This document shows positions 1 to 7,717 of a stretch of DNA of 36,826 bases, one piece after another. Source of the stretch: Myxococcales bacterium (GTDB lineage Bacteria > Myxococcota > Myxococcia > Myxococcales > Myxococcaceae); NCBI GenBank assembly GCA_030681895.1, contig JAUXRI010000350.1:1-36826 (forward strand), read 5' to 3'. Numbering within the stretch: position 1 is the stretch's first letter; every line of letters starts with the position of its first letter. The notes under the pieces were generated by a model. It did not search any database. It saw only the letters and a list, made by a program, of their open reading frames with translations, and was not told the origin of the DNA. The translations under genes and the position numbers were made by a program.

Positions 1-346
1 TGTCTTCGATGCCGCGCGAGGCCTTGAAGACGAGCGCCTCGAAGCCTGGCGCAATGGGAGTCTTCAGCTCCTGACTGAGCTCCTTCGCGCGCGCGCTCAC
101 CTCCTGCGGGTCCGACAGGTCAGCGGGGGTGAGCTTGTCCACGACGTCCTCGGCGGAGTAGCCGAGCATGCGCTCTGCGCCGACGTTGAAGATCTGGATC
201 ACGCCCTTCGCGTCGGTGGCGATGGTCGAGAAGTTGGCGCTCTTGAAGATCGCGTCCTGGAGCGCATCGATCTTGACCACGCGCTTCTGACGCTTGCGCT
301 CGAGCTGTGCGACGACGCGGTTCTGCCGGTTGGGAGAAGAAGACAT
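1..346 (-). CDS. PAS-domain signalling protein, N-terminal part
   Basis: The C-terminus is cut by the window start; 115 codons are visible. After a basic coiled N-terminus (about residues 1-30), residues 31 onward look like a PAS domain: an IATDAKGVIQIFN stretch followed by ERMLGYSAEDV is the classic PAS core (N-x-A-x-E-x-x-LGY). PAS domains bind small ligands or mediate dimerisation in histidine kinases, diguanylate cyclases and related regulators; the output domain lies outside the window, so the class cannot be decided. The ATG is preceded by AGAGG only three bases away, a rather short spacing. No transmembrane segment is seen before the PAS core, so a cytoplasmic sensor is inferred. Confidence 0.8.
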   Translation of the reverse strand, partial: MSSSPNRQNRVVAQLERKRQKRVVKIDALQDAIFKSANFSTIATDAKGVIQIFNVGAERMLGYSAEDVVDKLTPADLSDPQEVSARAKELSQELKTPIAPGFEALVFKASRGIED

Positions 347-777
347 AGGCCTCTGTGAGATCGCGAATCAGCCAGCCTGACTCGCGCGAGCGCACTCAAC
401 GAACGATGGTTTGCGCCTCGATCCTGCCGAAAACCGACACGTCAAAATGACTGACGCTTTGCCAACCTGATGGAGTCTCAGTCACGCGCATCCCCAGGCA
501 GCCACAGCGCAGCTCGGCTGTTTCAGCGGCGTTGCGTTGGCCTGAACCTCGACTCCCGAATCCATGACGCTCTGGCGTGCATTCGTCAGGCCGTTAACGT
601 GTCGGAAAAGAAGGGCTTGTCCGACATGTGGGGCTTCCGCATGGCGCGCGGCGCACCACATCGTTTTCTGCACACGCTGATGGCGTGGTGGTTCAGCCAC
701 CCGTGATCCAGTGCCGAGCGAGCAGTCCAGGCGGCGATCGCCTTCTCCTCGGGCTGTCGTACCGGAACCTCGAACGG
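347..777. other. Gene-poor intergenic stretch with repeated half-sites
   Basis: These 431 bases lie between the divergent PAS-protein gene (minus) and the small membrane-protein gene (plus). I find no convincing coding sequence: the open frames at 470-706 (plus) and 482-808 (minus) lack recognisable protein features or ribosome binding sites. The stretch holds a short inverted repeat GTCA-AAA-TGAC at 441-451, and the nine-base word ACGTGTCGG or a one-mismatch version three times (434-442 reversed, 597-605, and 621-629 reversed). It is probably regulatory. Confidence 0.5.
597..629. promoter_or_regulatory. 10-bp inverted repeat, candidate operator or hairpin
   Basis: ACGTGTCGGA at 597-606 pairs with TCCGACATGT at 620-629 (nine Watson-Crick pairs and one G-T) around a 13-base spacer. 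A further copy of the half-site, CCGACACGT, is at 434-442. It sits about 150 bases upstream of the start chosen for the plus-strand gene. No binding protein can be named. Confidence 0.45.
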
Positions 778-1284
778 ATGAGCGCTGGTGACCCCGCGGT
801 CGTGCCACTGCAGAGCGGGCGAATGGTTCTCGCGTGCGTGGCTGGCGAGCAGGCGCTGGCCGACGTGATGTCGCTCTTTCCCGGCGACCAGGTGGTGGGG
901 TTGACGCCGAGAACGCTGCAGACGCTTCGTGACGGGCACCCGGTGGAGCTGCAGCTCGCGCCGCTGGGCCTCTCGGACTTCACCGGCGGCTTCCTCTTCG
1001 CCGGCCAGAGCGAGTTCGAGCTGGTCGAGCTGTTGCGGGCCAGCGGGCTCATCGACGCGACGACGAAGTTCGAGGGTGTCGAGGAGTACCTTCGGCACGA
1101 GCGAAACGCGGTCGAGGACTGTGTGTTCTGCCGCGAGCGTCGGCATCAGAAGAACGGCGTCGTCTTCAGCGCTCCGGCCGCCCCGTCATGGCAGGCCAGA
1201 ATCCTCGCGCACCCGTACCTGGCGATGCTCGGCGTGCTCGGAGTCTTCGCGCTGATTGGGCTCGCCGTCGCACTCTGGCGCTGA
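778..1284 (+). CDS. Small tail-anchored protein of unknown function
   Basis: I do not recognise the family. The frame is open from 628, but the part after the ATG at 778 (168 aa) has the best protein character. Residues 1-115 look globular and soluble; a CVFCRE pair of cysteines lies near residue 115; the last about 22 residues form one strong transmembrane helix (AMLGVLGVFALIGLAVALW) followed by a single basic residue, so it is probably C-terminally anchored in the inner membrane with its bulk in the cytoplasm. No good ribosome binding site precedes 778, so an upstream GTG is possible. It converges on the gene ending at 1292. Confidence 0.55.
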   Translation: MSAGDPAVVPLQSGRMVLACVAGEQALADVMSLFPGDQVVGLTPRTLQTLRDGHPVELQLAPLGLSDFTGGFLFAGQSEFELVELLRASGLIDATTKFEGVEEYLRHERNAVEDCVFCRERRHQKNGVVFSAPAAPSWQARILAHPYLAMLGVLGVFALIGLAVALWR

Positions 1285-1291
1285 GCTGACC

Positions 1292-2233
1292 TCAGTCGAG
1301 ATCGTACCGAACGATGACTGCGTTGTGATCCGACGCGAACTTCGAGTCGATCCTGTTCGACACCTTCTGTAGCGCCTCGTGCCGCGTGTGCATCACGTAA
1401 TCGAGCGTCGACGAACCATGCGTGCCCGCGCGAAGACCGCTGTCGTACGCGACCTTGTTCCCAAACACCTTGAAGTGGTTTCGATTGAAGTCGCCGGTGA
1501 TCGTGACCGGGAAGCCCTTCCTCTCGAAGTGCTCGACCAGGTTCCCCATCCGCTCCATGTGCCGGTTCCACATCTTCTGGCGCCACGGGTCGCTGGCGGT
1601 GTGCTCCTTGTTCCAGGCGCCGCTCACCAGGTGCGTGTTCATGTGGACGATCGTCTCGCCGGTCTCTTTGTTCTTCAGCTTCACCCACGCGACGGCGCGG
1701 TGCGGTGAGATGCCCGCCTCGCCTTCGTGCATCTGCTTCACGCCTGAGTCGAGCAGCTTCCAGTCTTTGCTCTTCCACGAGATCGGCGTCTCGAGCCCCT
1801 TCGGCATGAAGTGATCGAAGCCGGGCAGGTCTCGAATCGCGTCGCGGTAGCGATCCGGAGCGATCTCCTGCCAGCCGATGATGTCGCCGGCTTTCGCCGC
1901 CCTGCGCACGTCGTGAACGACCTGGTCCTGCGGCATCTCGGGGTTGCTCTTCACGTTCATGCTGACGACGTCGAACACGCCTTTGCCATCGCCCCTGGGG
2001 CCCGGCCTGGTGACGCTGAGCCCGAGGTCGAGCCACTTGGAGATCCGCTCCCCAACGACGCCGTTCACCTCGAAGCCGTGGCGCTGTTCGAACTTCATCA
2101 CCGCCGCTTTGGTCTTCTCGTCGAAGCGATCGTCCACCGGGCCCTTCAGCAGGCCACGCTGCTTCAGCTGAAGCTCGAGCTTGCGAACCGGTGCGCCGAC
2201 GGAACCAACGCTGAGTCGTCGAATGGTGCTCAT
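1292..2233 (-). CDS. Peptidoglycan-binding/endonuclease-exonuclease-phosphatase fusion
   Basis: This 313-aa protein has an N-terminal PG_binding_1-type domain (about residues 5-55: VRKLELQLKQRGLLKGPVD followed by FDEKTKAAVMKFEQRHG) joined to an endonuclease/exonuclease/phosphatase (EEP, DNase I-like) domain from about residue 86. EEP signature residues are visible: N93, E123 in GWQEI, H201, D248 and N250 in TGDFN, D278, and the terminal SDH at 301-303, so the domain should be catalytic on a phosphoester. No clear signal peptide follows the chosen ATG, although a peptidoglycan-binding domain suggests delivery outside the cytoplasm. The frame stays open upstream to 2368 and the ribosome site is weak, so the start is uncertain. 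Substrate unknown. Confidence 0.8.
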   Translation of the reverse strand: MSTIRRLSVGSVGAPVRKLELQLKQRGLLKGPVDDRFDEKTKAAVMKFEQRHGFEVNGVVGERISKWLDLGLSVTRPGPRGDGKGVFDVVSMNVKSNPEMPQDQVVHDVRRAAKAGDIIGWQEIAPDRYRDAIRDLPGFDHFMPKGLETPISWKSKDWKLLDSGVKQMHEGEAGISPHRAVAWVKLKNKETGETIVHMNTHLVSGAWNKEHTASDPWRQKMWNRHMERMGNLVEHFERKGFPVTITGDFNRNHFKVFGNKVAYDSGLRAGTHGSSTLDYVMHTRHEALQKVSNRIDSKFASDHNAVIVRYDLD

Positions 2234-2355
2234 GCGCAGTTTTCGGCCGGGAGCCGTGTGCGCATTCGCCCACCAACGATAACCACCGTTACAAATGCTG
2301 GAAAATTTCCGGGAGCACAACGGATTCCCACGTCTCTGGCCACTCAGTCCCCCAC

Positions 2356-4266
2356 ATGACCCGCACACCCCTGCTCGCGTTGATCTTCCTCGCCGGCTGC
2401 CTCGAGGCGGTCGACGTCGGTCGCCACGACGCGGGCATCGACGCCGGCTCCGAGATGGGCATCGACGCAGGTTCCGATGGAGGCACTGCTCCGTGTGTCG
2501 TCGCCATGAACCAGACGTGCATCGAGCTGTCGTGGACTCCGACGACCCTCGACTTCGGGTACGTGCAGCCCGGCCTCACCGTCTCCGCTGATGTCACCTT
2601 CACCAACCAGAGCTTCAGGGTCATCGAGCTGAGCGGGTTGACGATCCGCGAGGGCACGAACCCGAGCACCATCTACCGCGTCACCATGGCGAACCTGGGT
2701 GACCTCACCAGGCTCTCGATTCCAGCGGCGACGCGCAACGCGTCGACCAACGCCATCATCCCCGGCACCGCAACGGTGACCTTGAGCTTTCGTCCGGTGG
2801 TGCTGGGTCCGCGTGGGGCCACGTTGAGCGGCTCCACCGACGTGGGAGCCCAGCCCACGTTCAGCATTCCACTCCGCGGCACCGGTGGCGGGCCCGACAT
2901 CGACCTCCAGCCGGCCAACGGCCTCGACTTCGGCCGCATCGCCTTGTTCGCCGGCAGTCCGTCATCGGCCACCCGCCGCGTGACGCTCCGCAACGTCGGG
3001 ACACGTCCCATGCCACCTGACCCGCGCGGGAACCTGAAGCTCGGCGTGAGGGGCGAGGGCCCGCCCTACTGGTCGGTGATCGCGAAGAACGCCGAGTCGT
3101 CGCTCTCGGAGATCTGCGTCGGCCGCTTCGACACGGCCAACGGCACCTGCATCGGCGACCTGCCGACGACGGGCACGGGCTCGTACAACCCGGCCGTCGG
3201 CATCGAGGCCTCCGCGACCCTCGACATTCCCATTCGCATCACACCAGCGAACACCCGCGTCGGCGCGTCGGGGAACAAGGAGTGGGAGGTCACCTTCTTC
3301 TCGAACGATCCGGACGAACCCGAAGTGCGCCTGACGGTGACGGCGCGCCCGGTGACGCTGGCACCGTGCAACTTCGCCGTGAGGCCGACGAGCCTGGACT
3401 TCGGCAACGTGACGCCACCCTTCTCGAGAGACCTGACGTTCCAGGTCTGCAACCTCGCCCCGGCCACGGCGACCGGCGACCGCTGCCTCGTCACCAACCT
3501 CGAGTTGGGCCCTGGCTCCGACGTGATGTTCTCGTTGCCGGGCGGTGCGCTGCAGGAGCGAGAGCTCGCGCCCCAGGAGTGTCTGACGGTGGTGACCCGC
3601 GCCTGGCCGCAGGTCGCCTTGCCCGCGACACCGACGACTGTGAGCGGCTCCGTCACCTTCTCCATCTCGTCCCCGCAGGGCCCGCAGCCTCGCGTGCAGC
3701 TCACTGCGATGCTGGCCGCTGCCGTCTGCACGTCGGGCGTCGCGATGTCGTGCAATGACGAGCCGGTCGACGGAGGCATCGGCGGCCTCGCGGGCGTCTG
3801 CGTGAATGGCGGCTGCGCGTGCAACCCGGGCTTCGAGGTGAACCCGCGCACCGGGCTTTGCCGGGCGACGCGGCCCACGACGAGCTGCACCGTCGGGATG
3901 AACCAGACCTGCAACGCCGACCCGCTGATGTCTGGCTTCGCTGGCATGTGCGTCGCGGGCACCTGCGCGTGCTCGGCCGGCTTCGCGCTCACCAGCAGCG
4001 GTACCTGCACCGCCTCGTCGACCACGTTCTGCGTCGTCAGCGATGGCATGGGGGGCTGCACCACGGAAACGCTCGACGGCGGCTCCTCAGGGAGCGGGCG
4101 CTGCGGCACGGTCGGCATCACGGCAGGCTGCACGTGCTCCGGGATGCCGCTGTGTGGAGGACTCTGCCCACCCACGGCCGGCAGAACGTGCCTGGCGACG
4201 AACTGCGGCAGCATCAACTGCCAGCCACCCCTGCGCTGCACCAGCATCGACGTCTGCGCGTTGTAA
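2356..4266 (+). CDS. Large lipoprotein with choice-of-anchor D-type domains and Cys-rich tail
   Basis: A 636-aa exported lipoprotein: signal peptide with lipobox LAGC (C15), then an Asp-Ala-Gly spacer. Three Ig-like domains of the ASPM/SPD-2/Hydin or choice-of-anchor D type follow, each opening with an LDFG motif (LDFGYVQPG about residue 65, LDFGRIALF about 195, LDFGNVTPP about 347). Residues about 460-636 are a Cys-rich tail with repeated blocks such as GFAGMCVAGTCACSAGF, resembling EGF/EB-like repeats common in myxobacterial surface proteins. The motif MNQTC occurs both before the first Ig-like domain and within the tail. A surface adhesive or structural role is inferred from architecture only. 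A hairpin overlaps the stop codon. Confidence 0.82.
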   Translation: MTRTPLLALIFLAGCLEAVDVGRHDAGIDAGSEMGIDAGSDGGTAPCVVAMNQTCIELSWTPTTLDFGYVQPGLTVSADVTFTNQSFRVIELSGLTIREGTNPSTIYRVTMANLGDLTRLSIPAATRNASTNAIIPGTATVTLSFRPVVLGPRGATLSGSTDVGAQPTFSIPLRGTGGGPDIDLQPANGLDFGRIALFAGSPSSATRRVTLRNVGTRPMPPDPRGNLKLGVRGEGPPYWSVIAKNAESSLSEICVGRFDTANGTCIGDLPTTGTGSYNPAVGIEASATLDIPIRITPANTRVGASGNKEWEVTFFSNDPDEPEVRLTVTARPVTLAPCNFAVRPTSLDFGNVTPPFSRDLTFQVCNLAPATATGDRCLVTNLELGPGSDVMFSLPGGALQERELAPQECLTVVTRAWPQVALPATPTTVSGSVTFSISSPQGPQPRVQLTAMLAAAVCTSGVAMSCNDEPVDGGIGGLAGVCVNGGCACNPGFEVNPRTGLCRATRPTTSCTVGMNQTCNADPLMSGFAGMCVAGTCACSAGFALTSSGTCTASSTTFCVVSDGMGGCTTETLDGGSSGSGRCGTVGITAGCTCSGMPLCGGLCPPTAGRTCLATNCGSINCQPPLRCTSIDVCAL

Positions 4267-4284
4267 GGGGCTCAGACGCCCCTT
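4265..4284 (+). terminator. Hairpin terminator overlapping the stop codon
   Basis: AAGGGGC at 4265-4271 and GCCCCTT at 4278-4284 form a perfect 7-bp stem with a six-base loop, starting inside the TAA of the lipoprotein gene. No T-run follows, so it may be a weak intrinsic terminator or a 3'-end stabiliser. Confidence 0.5.
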
Positions 4285-4337
4285 CGGGTCGACCCACGCG
4301 GCAGCAATGTCAGCCCCCCCTGCTACACCCTGTTCTC

Positions 4338-5126
4338 ATGAAACAGGCGTACTCACTCCGAGAGGTCGCAGGGCTGTTGGGCACCACGCCGGACTCGGCG
4401 CGCAGCCTCGTCGAGGTCGTCTGGGGCGTGCAGCGCGACCTGTTCACGTTTCAGGATCTCGTGTTGCTCCGCACTGCCCGCGGACTGATGGAGCGCCGCG
4501 TCTCCCGCTCCCGCATCGCCCGCGCTCTCGAGAAGCTCCGCGCACAGCTGACGTCGGAGCGGCCGCTCTCCTCCGTCGCGCTCCAGCAGGAAGGTGACGA
4601 GATCGTCGTCGGCCTCGGCGCCGCGCGGTGGAACGCCGAGACTGGCCAGTCGCTCCTCGATTTCAAACACACGCCGCGCGCCGCCACCTGGCTCAAGGCC
4701 CCCGCGCAGCGCGATGCCGACACGTTGTTCGCCCGCGGCGTCGCGCAGGAAGGCGACAACTCGCCCGACGCGCTCAGCAGCTACACCGAGGCGCTCGCCG
4801 TCAACCCGCTCCACGCCGACGCGCACGTCAACCTCGGGCGGCTGCTCCACCAGCGCGGCCAGCACCAGGAGGCCGAAGCCCACTACGTCGCCGCCCTCGT
4901 CGCCCGACCTACCGACGTCACCGCCACCTTCAACCTCGCCGTCGTGCTCGAAGATCAGGGCCGCATCGACGACGCCATGGCGCGGTACCGCGAGGCGATC
5001 GAGCTCGACCCCACGTGCGTCGACGCGTACTTCAACCTCTCGCGGCTCTACGAAAAGAAGGGCGAGAAGATCGCCGCGATTCGCCACCTGAAGGACTACC
5101 GGAGGCTGTCGCAGGCTCCCGCGTAG
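4338..5126 (+). CDS. MerR-like HTH/TPR fusion regulator
   Basis: The 262-aa protein begins with a MerR-type helix-turn-helix (YSLREVAGLLG at residues 5-15, then FTFQDLVLLRTARGLMERRVS at about 36-56), followed by about four tetratricopeptide repeats (roughly 126-158, 161-193, 195-227 and 229-258, for example NPLHADAHVNLGRLLHQRG). It should be cytoplasmic; the HTH suggests DNA binding and the TPR region a protein-protein interface. Canonical MerR dimerisation and effector domains are absent. No ribosome site is evident before the ATG at 4338. It stands alone between a plus-strand lipoprotein gene and a convergent minus-strand gene only three bases away. Target genes unknown. Confidence 0.8.
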   Translation: MKQAYSLREVAGLLGTTPDSARSLVEVVWGVQRDLFTFQDLVLLRTARGLMERRVSRSRIARALEKLRAQLTSERPLSSVALQQEGDEIVVGLGAARWNAETGQSLLDFKHTPRAATWLKAPAQRDADTLFARGVAQEGDNSPDALSSYTEALAVNPLHADAHVNLGRLLHQRGQHQEAEAHYVAALVARPTDVTATFNLAVVLEDQGRIDDAMARYREAIELDPTCVDAYFNLSRLYEKKGEKIAAIRHLKDYRRLSQAPA

Positions 5127-5129
5127 CGG

Positions 5130-5495
5130 TTACTGCCTGCCGGGCGTCGGGCGCAGACAGACCGAGACTGCTCCACCGTCTGACGCAGGCACCGTGCTGT
5201 CGCACCGCATCGCGCCCACGGACGACGTCGGGCAGGCGTTCATCGCTCCGCACGGCGTCGAGCAGTACCCCTGCGGCGGGCCGCCATCGACCAGCTCGAG
5301 CTCGGTCACGCAGAGCTGCTGCTCGCACTCCGGAGAGTTGAACTGAATCACCCGGCGGTTGCTGGCTCCGACTGGCGCCGGCTGCAGCACCGCGCACTTT
5401 CCGTCCGTCCCGCGCGGGCAACAGGGGCTGTCGATGACGGTGGTACAGGCGAGCCCGAAGCACGCGAAGAGCACTGCTGCGATGGCCGGCCTCAT
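5130..5495 (-). CDS. Small Cys-rich lipoprotein
   Basis: A 121-aa exported protein with a short signal peptide (MRPAIAAVLFACFGLAC) whose lipobox GLAC places the lipidated cysteine at residue 17. The mature part contains eight further cysteines (for example SPCCPRG, CEQQLC, CSTPCGAMNAC), implying disulphide bonds in the periplasm or at the surface. I do not recognise the family. A GTG at 5525 in frame would overlap the upstream gene's stop by four bases and give a longer N-terminus; the ATG at 5495 gives the more normal lipoprotein signal. It is cotranscribed downstream of the membrane-protein gene ending at 5522. Confidence 0.65.
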   Translation of the reverse strand: MRPAIAAVLFACFGLACTTVIDSPCCPRGTDGKCAVLQPAPVGASNRRVIQFNSPECEQQLCVTELELVDGGPPQGYCSTPCGAMNACPTSSVGAMRCDSTVPASDGGAVSVCLRPTPGRQ

Positions 5496-5521
5496 CAGAC
5501 GGCCAGACGACCACGGGCGGC

Positions 5522-6088
5522 TCACCACCTCAAGTCCGCCCGCACCCCAGCGCCTCCGCCAGGCATTACATCAACGCCCAGGAGCAGCTCGTCGGTCAGC
5601 CGGCCGGACAGCACCGCGAGCGTGATGTCGAAGCCCAACAGGAACGCGCCCTGAATCAGCAGCGCCTGCCCCAGGCCGACCAGCCGCGCATCCGACGTCG
5701 CGTCCCCGCGCTGCCAGAGGAACGCCGCCGTCGCCAGGTACGCCACGTCGAGGCCCGCGTTCACCAGCAGCACCTTCGTCTGCTTCTCGCTCTCCACCAG
5801 GCTCTGCTTCGCGTCGAACGACTTTGGATCCCGCCCCCAGTCGGAGATGAGCCCCACCACCGCGAGCCCCAGGTTCACCACGTTCCACGCCGCGTTCCCG
5901 AGGTGCAGCCACCGCAAGCGCTCGTCACGCTCCAGCGCGAAGCCGATGCTCCCGACCGCGAGGTTGCCGACCGCCCAGCCACCCAGCACGAACATCGCCG
6001 TGCGGTTCGTCGACAGCCGCTTCGTGTTCCACGACTCGAGATCGACCGGCGCCGCGGTGATCACCAGAGCTATCGCCAGCGAGAGCAT
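5522..6088 (-). CDS. Multi-span membrane protein of unknown function
   Basis: The 188-aa product starts with a short hydrophobic leader (MLSLAIALVITAAPVDLESW) and then shows about four hydrophobic segments (near residues 30-50, 65-83, 107-125 and 135-160). The sequence resembles uncharacterised integral-membrane families with a conserved WNTKRL-like motif after the leader (possibly DUF6992), but I cannot assign a function. It precedes and probably shares a transcript with the small lipoprotein gene, whose start lies just inside or just after its stop. It diverges from mutY, 62 bases away. Confidence 0.6.
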   Translation of the reverse strand: MLSLAIALVITAAPVDLESWNTKRLSTNRTAMFVLGGWAVGNLAVGSIGFALERDERLRWLHLGNAAWNVVNLGLAVVGLISDWGRDPKSFDAKQSLVESEKQTKVLLVNAGLDVAYLATAAFLWQRGDATSDARLVGLGQALLIQGAFLLGFDITLAVLSGRLTDELLLGVDVMPGGGAGVRADLRW

Positions 6089-6150
6089 GAGGGCCGCAGT
6101 AACGAGCCTGCTTGTCGCCGGCCGCTGGTTCTGCTGAGTGGACGACGCCG

Positions 6151-7272
6151 ATGCCCGCTACTCCCTCTGAGATCGTCGAGGCCGCGAAGGCCACGAAGCG
6201 CACGCTCCGCCCTGCCCTGCTTTCCTGGTTCGATCACAACAAGCGCGAGCTGCCCTGGCGTGACACGCGCGACCCGTACGCGATCTGGGTGAGCGAGGTG
6301 ATGCTCCAGCAGACGCAGGTCGACCGCGTCATCGCCTACTACCAGCGCTTCCTGGAGCGCTTCCCCACCGTGAAGTCGCTCGCCTCGGCCGAGGTCTCCG
6401 ACGTGCTCAGCCTCTGGAGCGGCCTGGGCTACTACTCGCGCGCGCGCAACCTGCATAAAGCCGCCGTGGAGCTGGACACGAAGCACAAGGGCACGCTCCC
6501 CAGCACGGTCGAGGCGCTGCGCACGCTCCCCGGCTTCGGGCGGTACACGGCTGGCGCGGTCTCCTCGATCGCCTTCGAACAAGAGGCCCCGCTCGTCGAT
6601 GGCAACGTGGCCCGCGTGTTGTCACGGCTGTTCGAGATCGACGGCGCGCCGCAAGACAAGACCCGCGAAGCGACCCTCTGGGAGCTCGCCACCCTGCTCG
6701 TGAAGGGCGAGCGGCCCGGCGACTTCAACCAGTCCCTCATGGAGCTCGGCGCGACCGTCTGCACGCCTGCGTCGCCCACCTGCCTGCTGTGCCCGGTGCA
6801 GACGCACTGCCGGGCCCTCGCTGCCGGCCGCGTCGCCGAGCTGCCGCCACCTCGAAAGCTCCCGCCGCGCAAACGCCTCGAGCTCGCCGTCGCCTTGAGC
6901 CACCGCGATGGCAACGTGCTGCTCGCCCGCCGCCCCGAGTCGGGACTCTTCGGTGGCCTCTGGGAGATGCCTGGCCTCGTCCTCGAGAAGGGCACCAACC
7001 CCTACGCGTCACTCAAGGCCCTCTTCGGCAAACGCGCCGTCATCGGCCCCGAGATGCTGGTGCTCGAGAGAACGCTCACCCATCGCGATCTCGTGCTCCG
7101 GGTGTTCCCCGTCGACCTGCCGCCACGCCTCAAGCTGCCGCCCGATCAGTACCTCGAGTGGCGGTGGATTCCGCGCGACCAGACGCACGCGCTCGGCATG
7201 AGCTCCGCGATGGAGTCAGCCCTCGATGAGGTCTTCCCGCTCGAGGTGAAAAAGGCCCGAAAGCGCAAGTGA
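6151..7272 (+). CDS. mutY: A/G-specific adenine glycosylase MutY
   Basis: The 373-aa protein excises adenine mispaired with 8-oxoguanine in base-excision repair. Seen in sequence: catalytic glutamate E49 in WVSEVMLQQTQV, helix-hairpin-helix LPGFGRYTAGAV (126-137), catalytic aspartate D150 in VDGNVARV, and the [4Fe-4S] cluster cysteines C204-x6-C211-x2-C214-x5-C220. A C-terminal NUDIX-like domain (about 242-365) matches the 8-oxoG-recognition domain of MutY, including the THRDL segment near residue 310. Length is normal. The ATG at 6151 is chosen over an upstream TTG at 6112; neither has a strong ribosome site. nuoA follows after 53 bases, probably by coincidence of order. Confidence 0.95.
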   Translation: MPATPSEIVEAAKATKRTLRPALLSWFDHNKRELPWRDTRDPYAIWVSEVMLQQTQVDRVIAYYQRFLERFPTVKSLASAEVSDVLSLWSGLGYYSRARNLHKAAVELDTKHKGTLPSTVEALRTLPGFGRYTAGAVSSIAFEQEAPLVDGNVARVLSRLFEIDGAPQDKTREATLWELATLLVKGERPGDFNQSLMELGATVCTPASPTCLLCPVQTHCRALAAGRVAELPPPRKLPPRKRLELAVALSHRDGNVLLARRPESGLFGGLWEMPGLVLEKGTNPYASLKALFGKRAVIGPEMLVLERTLTHRDLVLRVFPVDLPPRLKLPPDQYLEWRWIPRDQTHALGMSSAMESALDEVFPLEVKKARKRK

Positions 7273-7325
7273 GCCCGAAGAAACGCTTTGACCCACAAGT
7301 GCCTCGTCTTTAAGGTGATTTTTCA

Positions 7326-7694
7326 ATGGAACACCCGCTCACGCAGTACCTCCCGATCGCCGTCGTGTTCGGGCTCGCCGGAGTGATGGCTTTCGCGATT
7401 CCGTTCCTCGCCGGCATCCTCGGCCCGAAGTCCCTCACGACCATGAAGGGCGAGGCGTTCGAGGGCGGCAACGCGCCGATGGGCTCGGCCCGGCAGCGCT
7501 TCGCGGTGAAGTTCTACGTGGTGGCCCTGCTCTTCATCGTGTTCGACATCGAAGCGGTGTTCCTCTACCCGTGGGCGGTCAACTTCCAGGCGCTCGGCTG
7601 GTTCGGCTACGTCACCATGCTGGTCTTCGCGGCGACGCTGATCGTCGGCCTGGTGTACATCTGGAAAAAGGGCGCGCTGGACTGGGAGAGCTGA
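7326..7694 (+). CDS. nuoA: NADH-quinone oxidoreductase subunit A
   Basis: This 122-aa membrane subunit of respiratory complex I has the three expected transmembrane helices (about 9-31, 62-84 and 91-113) and the family signature FDIEAVFLYPWAV (73-85), with the loop KGEAFEGGNAP resembling the conserved Y/F-E-x-G loop near the quinone site. A good ribosome site, AAGGTGA, lies eight bases before the ATG. It is followed 23 bases later by nuoB. Together with NuoB it belongs at the junction of membrane arm and peripheral arm. Confidence 0.95.
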   Translation: MEHPLTQYLPIAVVFGLAGVMAFAIPFLAGILGPKSLTTMKGEAFEGGNAPMGSARQRFAVKFYVVALLFIVFDIEAVFLYPWAVNFQALGWFGYVTMLVFAATLIVGLVYIWKKGALDWES

Positions 7695-7717
7695 GGGCTC
7701 CCGCCCCTGGAGACACC

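Noticed and set aside
470..706. 78-codon plus-strand frame, or a shorter 35-codon frame from the GTG at 599
   Set aside because: There is no ribosome site, no domain and no codon bias distinct from background. The sequence is better explained as a regulatory region with inverted repeats.
2300..2310. GGAAA-A-TTTCC near-palindrome between the divergent EEP and lipoprotein genes
   Set aside because: A 5-bp arm in the only AT-rich patch of the gap is too weak to call, and no promoter elements align with it.
3066..4247. 393-codon minus-strand open frame within the choice-of-anchor lipoprotein gene
   Set aside because: The plus-strand product has a signal peptide, lipobox and domain repeats, while the minus-strand product has none. 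It is a shadow.
4286..4295. Palindrome GGGTCGACCC after the lipoprotein terminator
   Set aside because: It is short and self-complementary by chance in GC-rich DNA, and is not positioned like an operator or attachment site.
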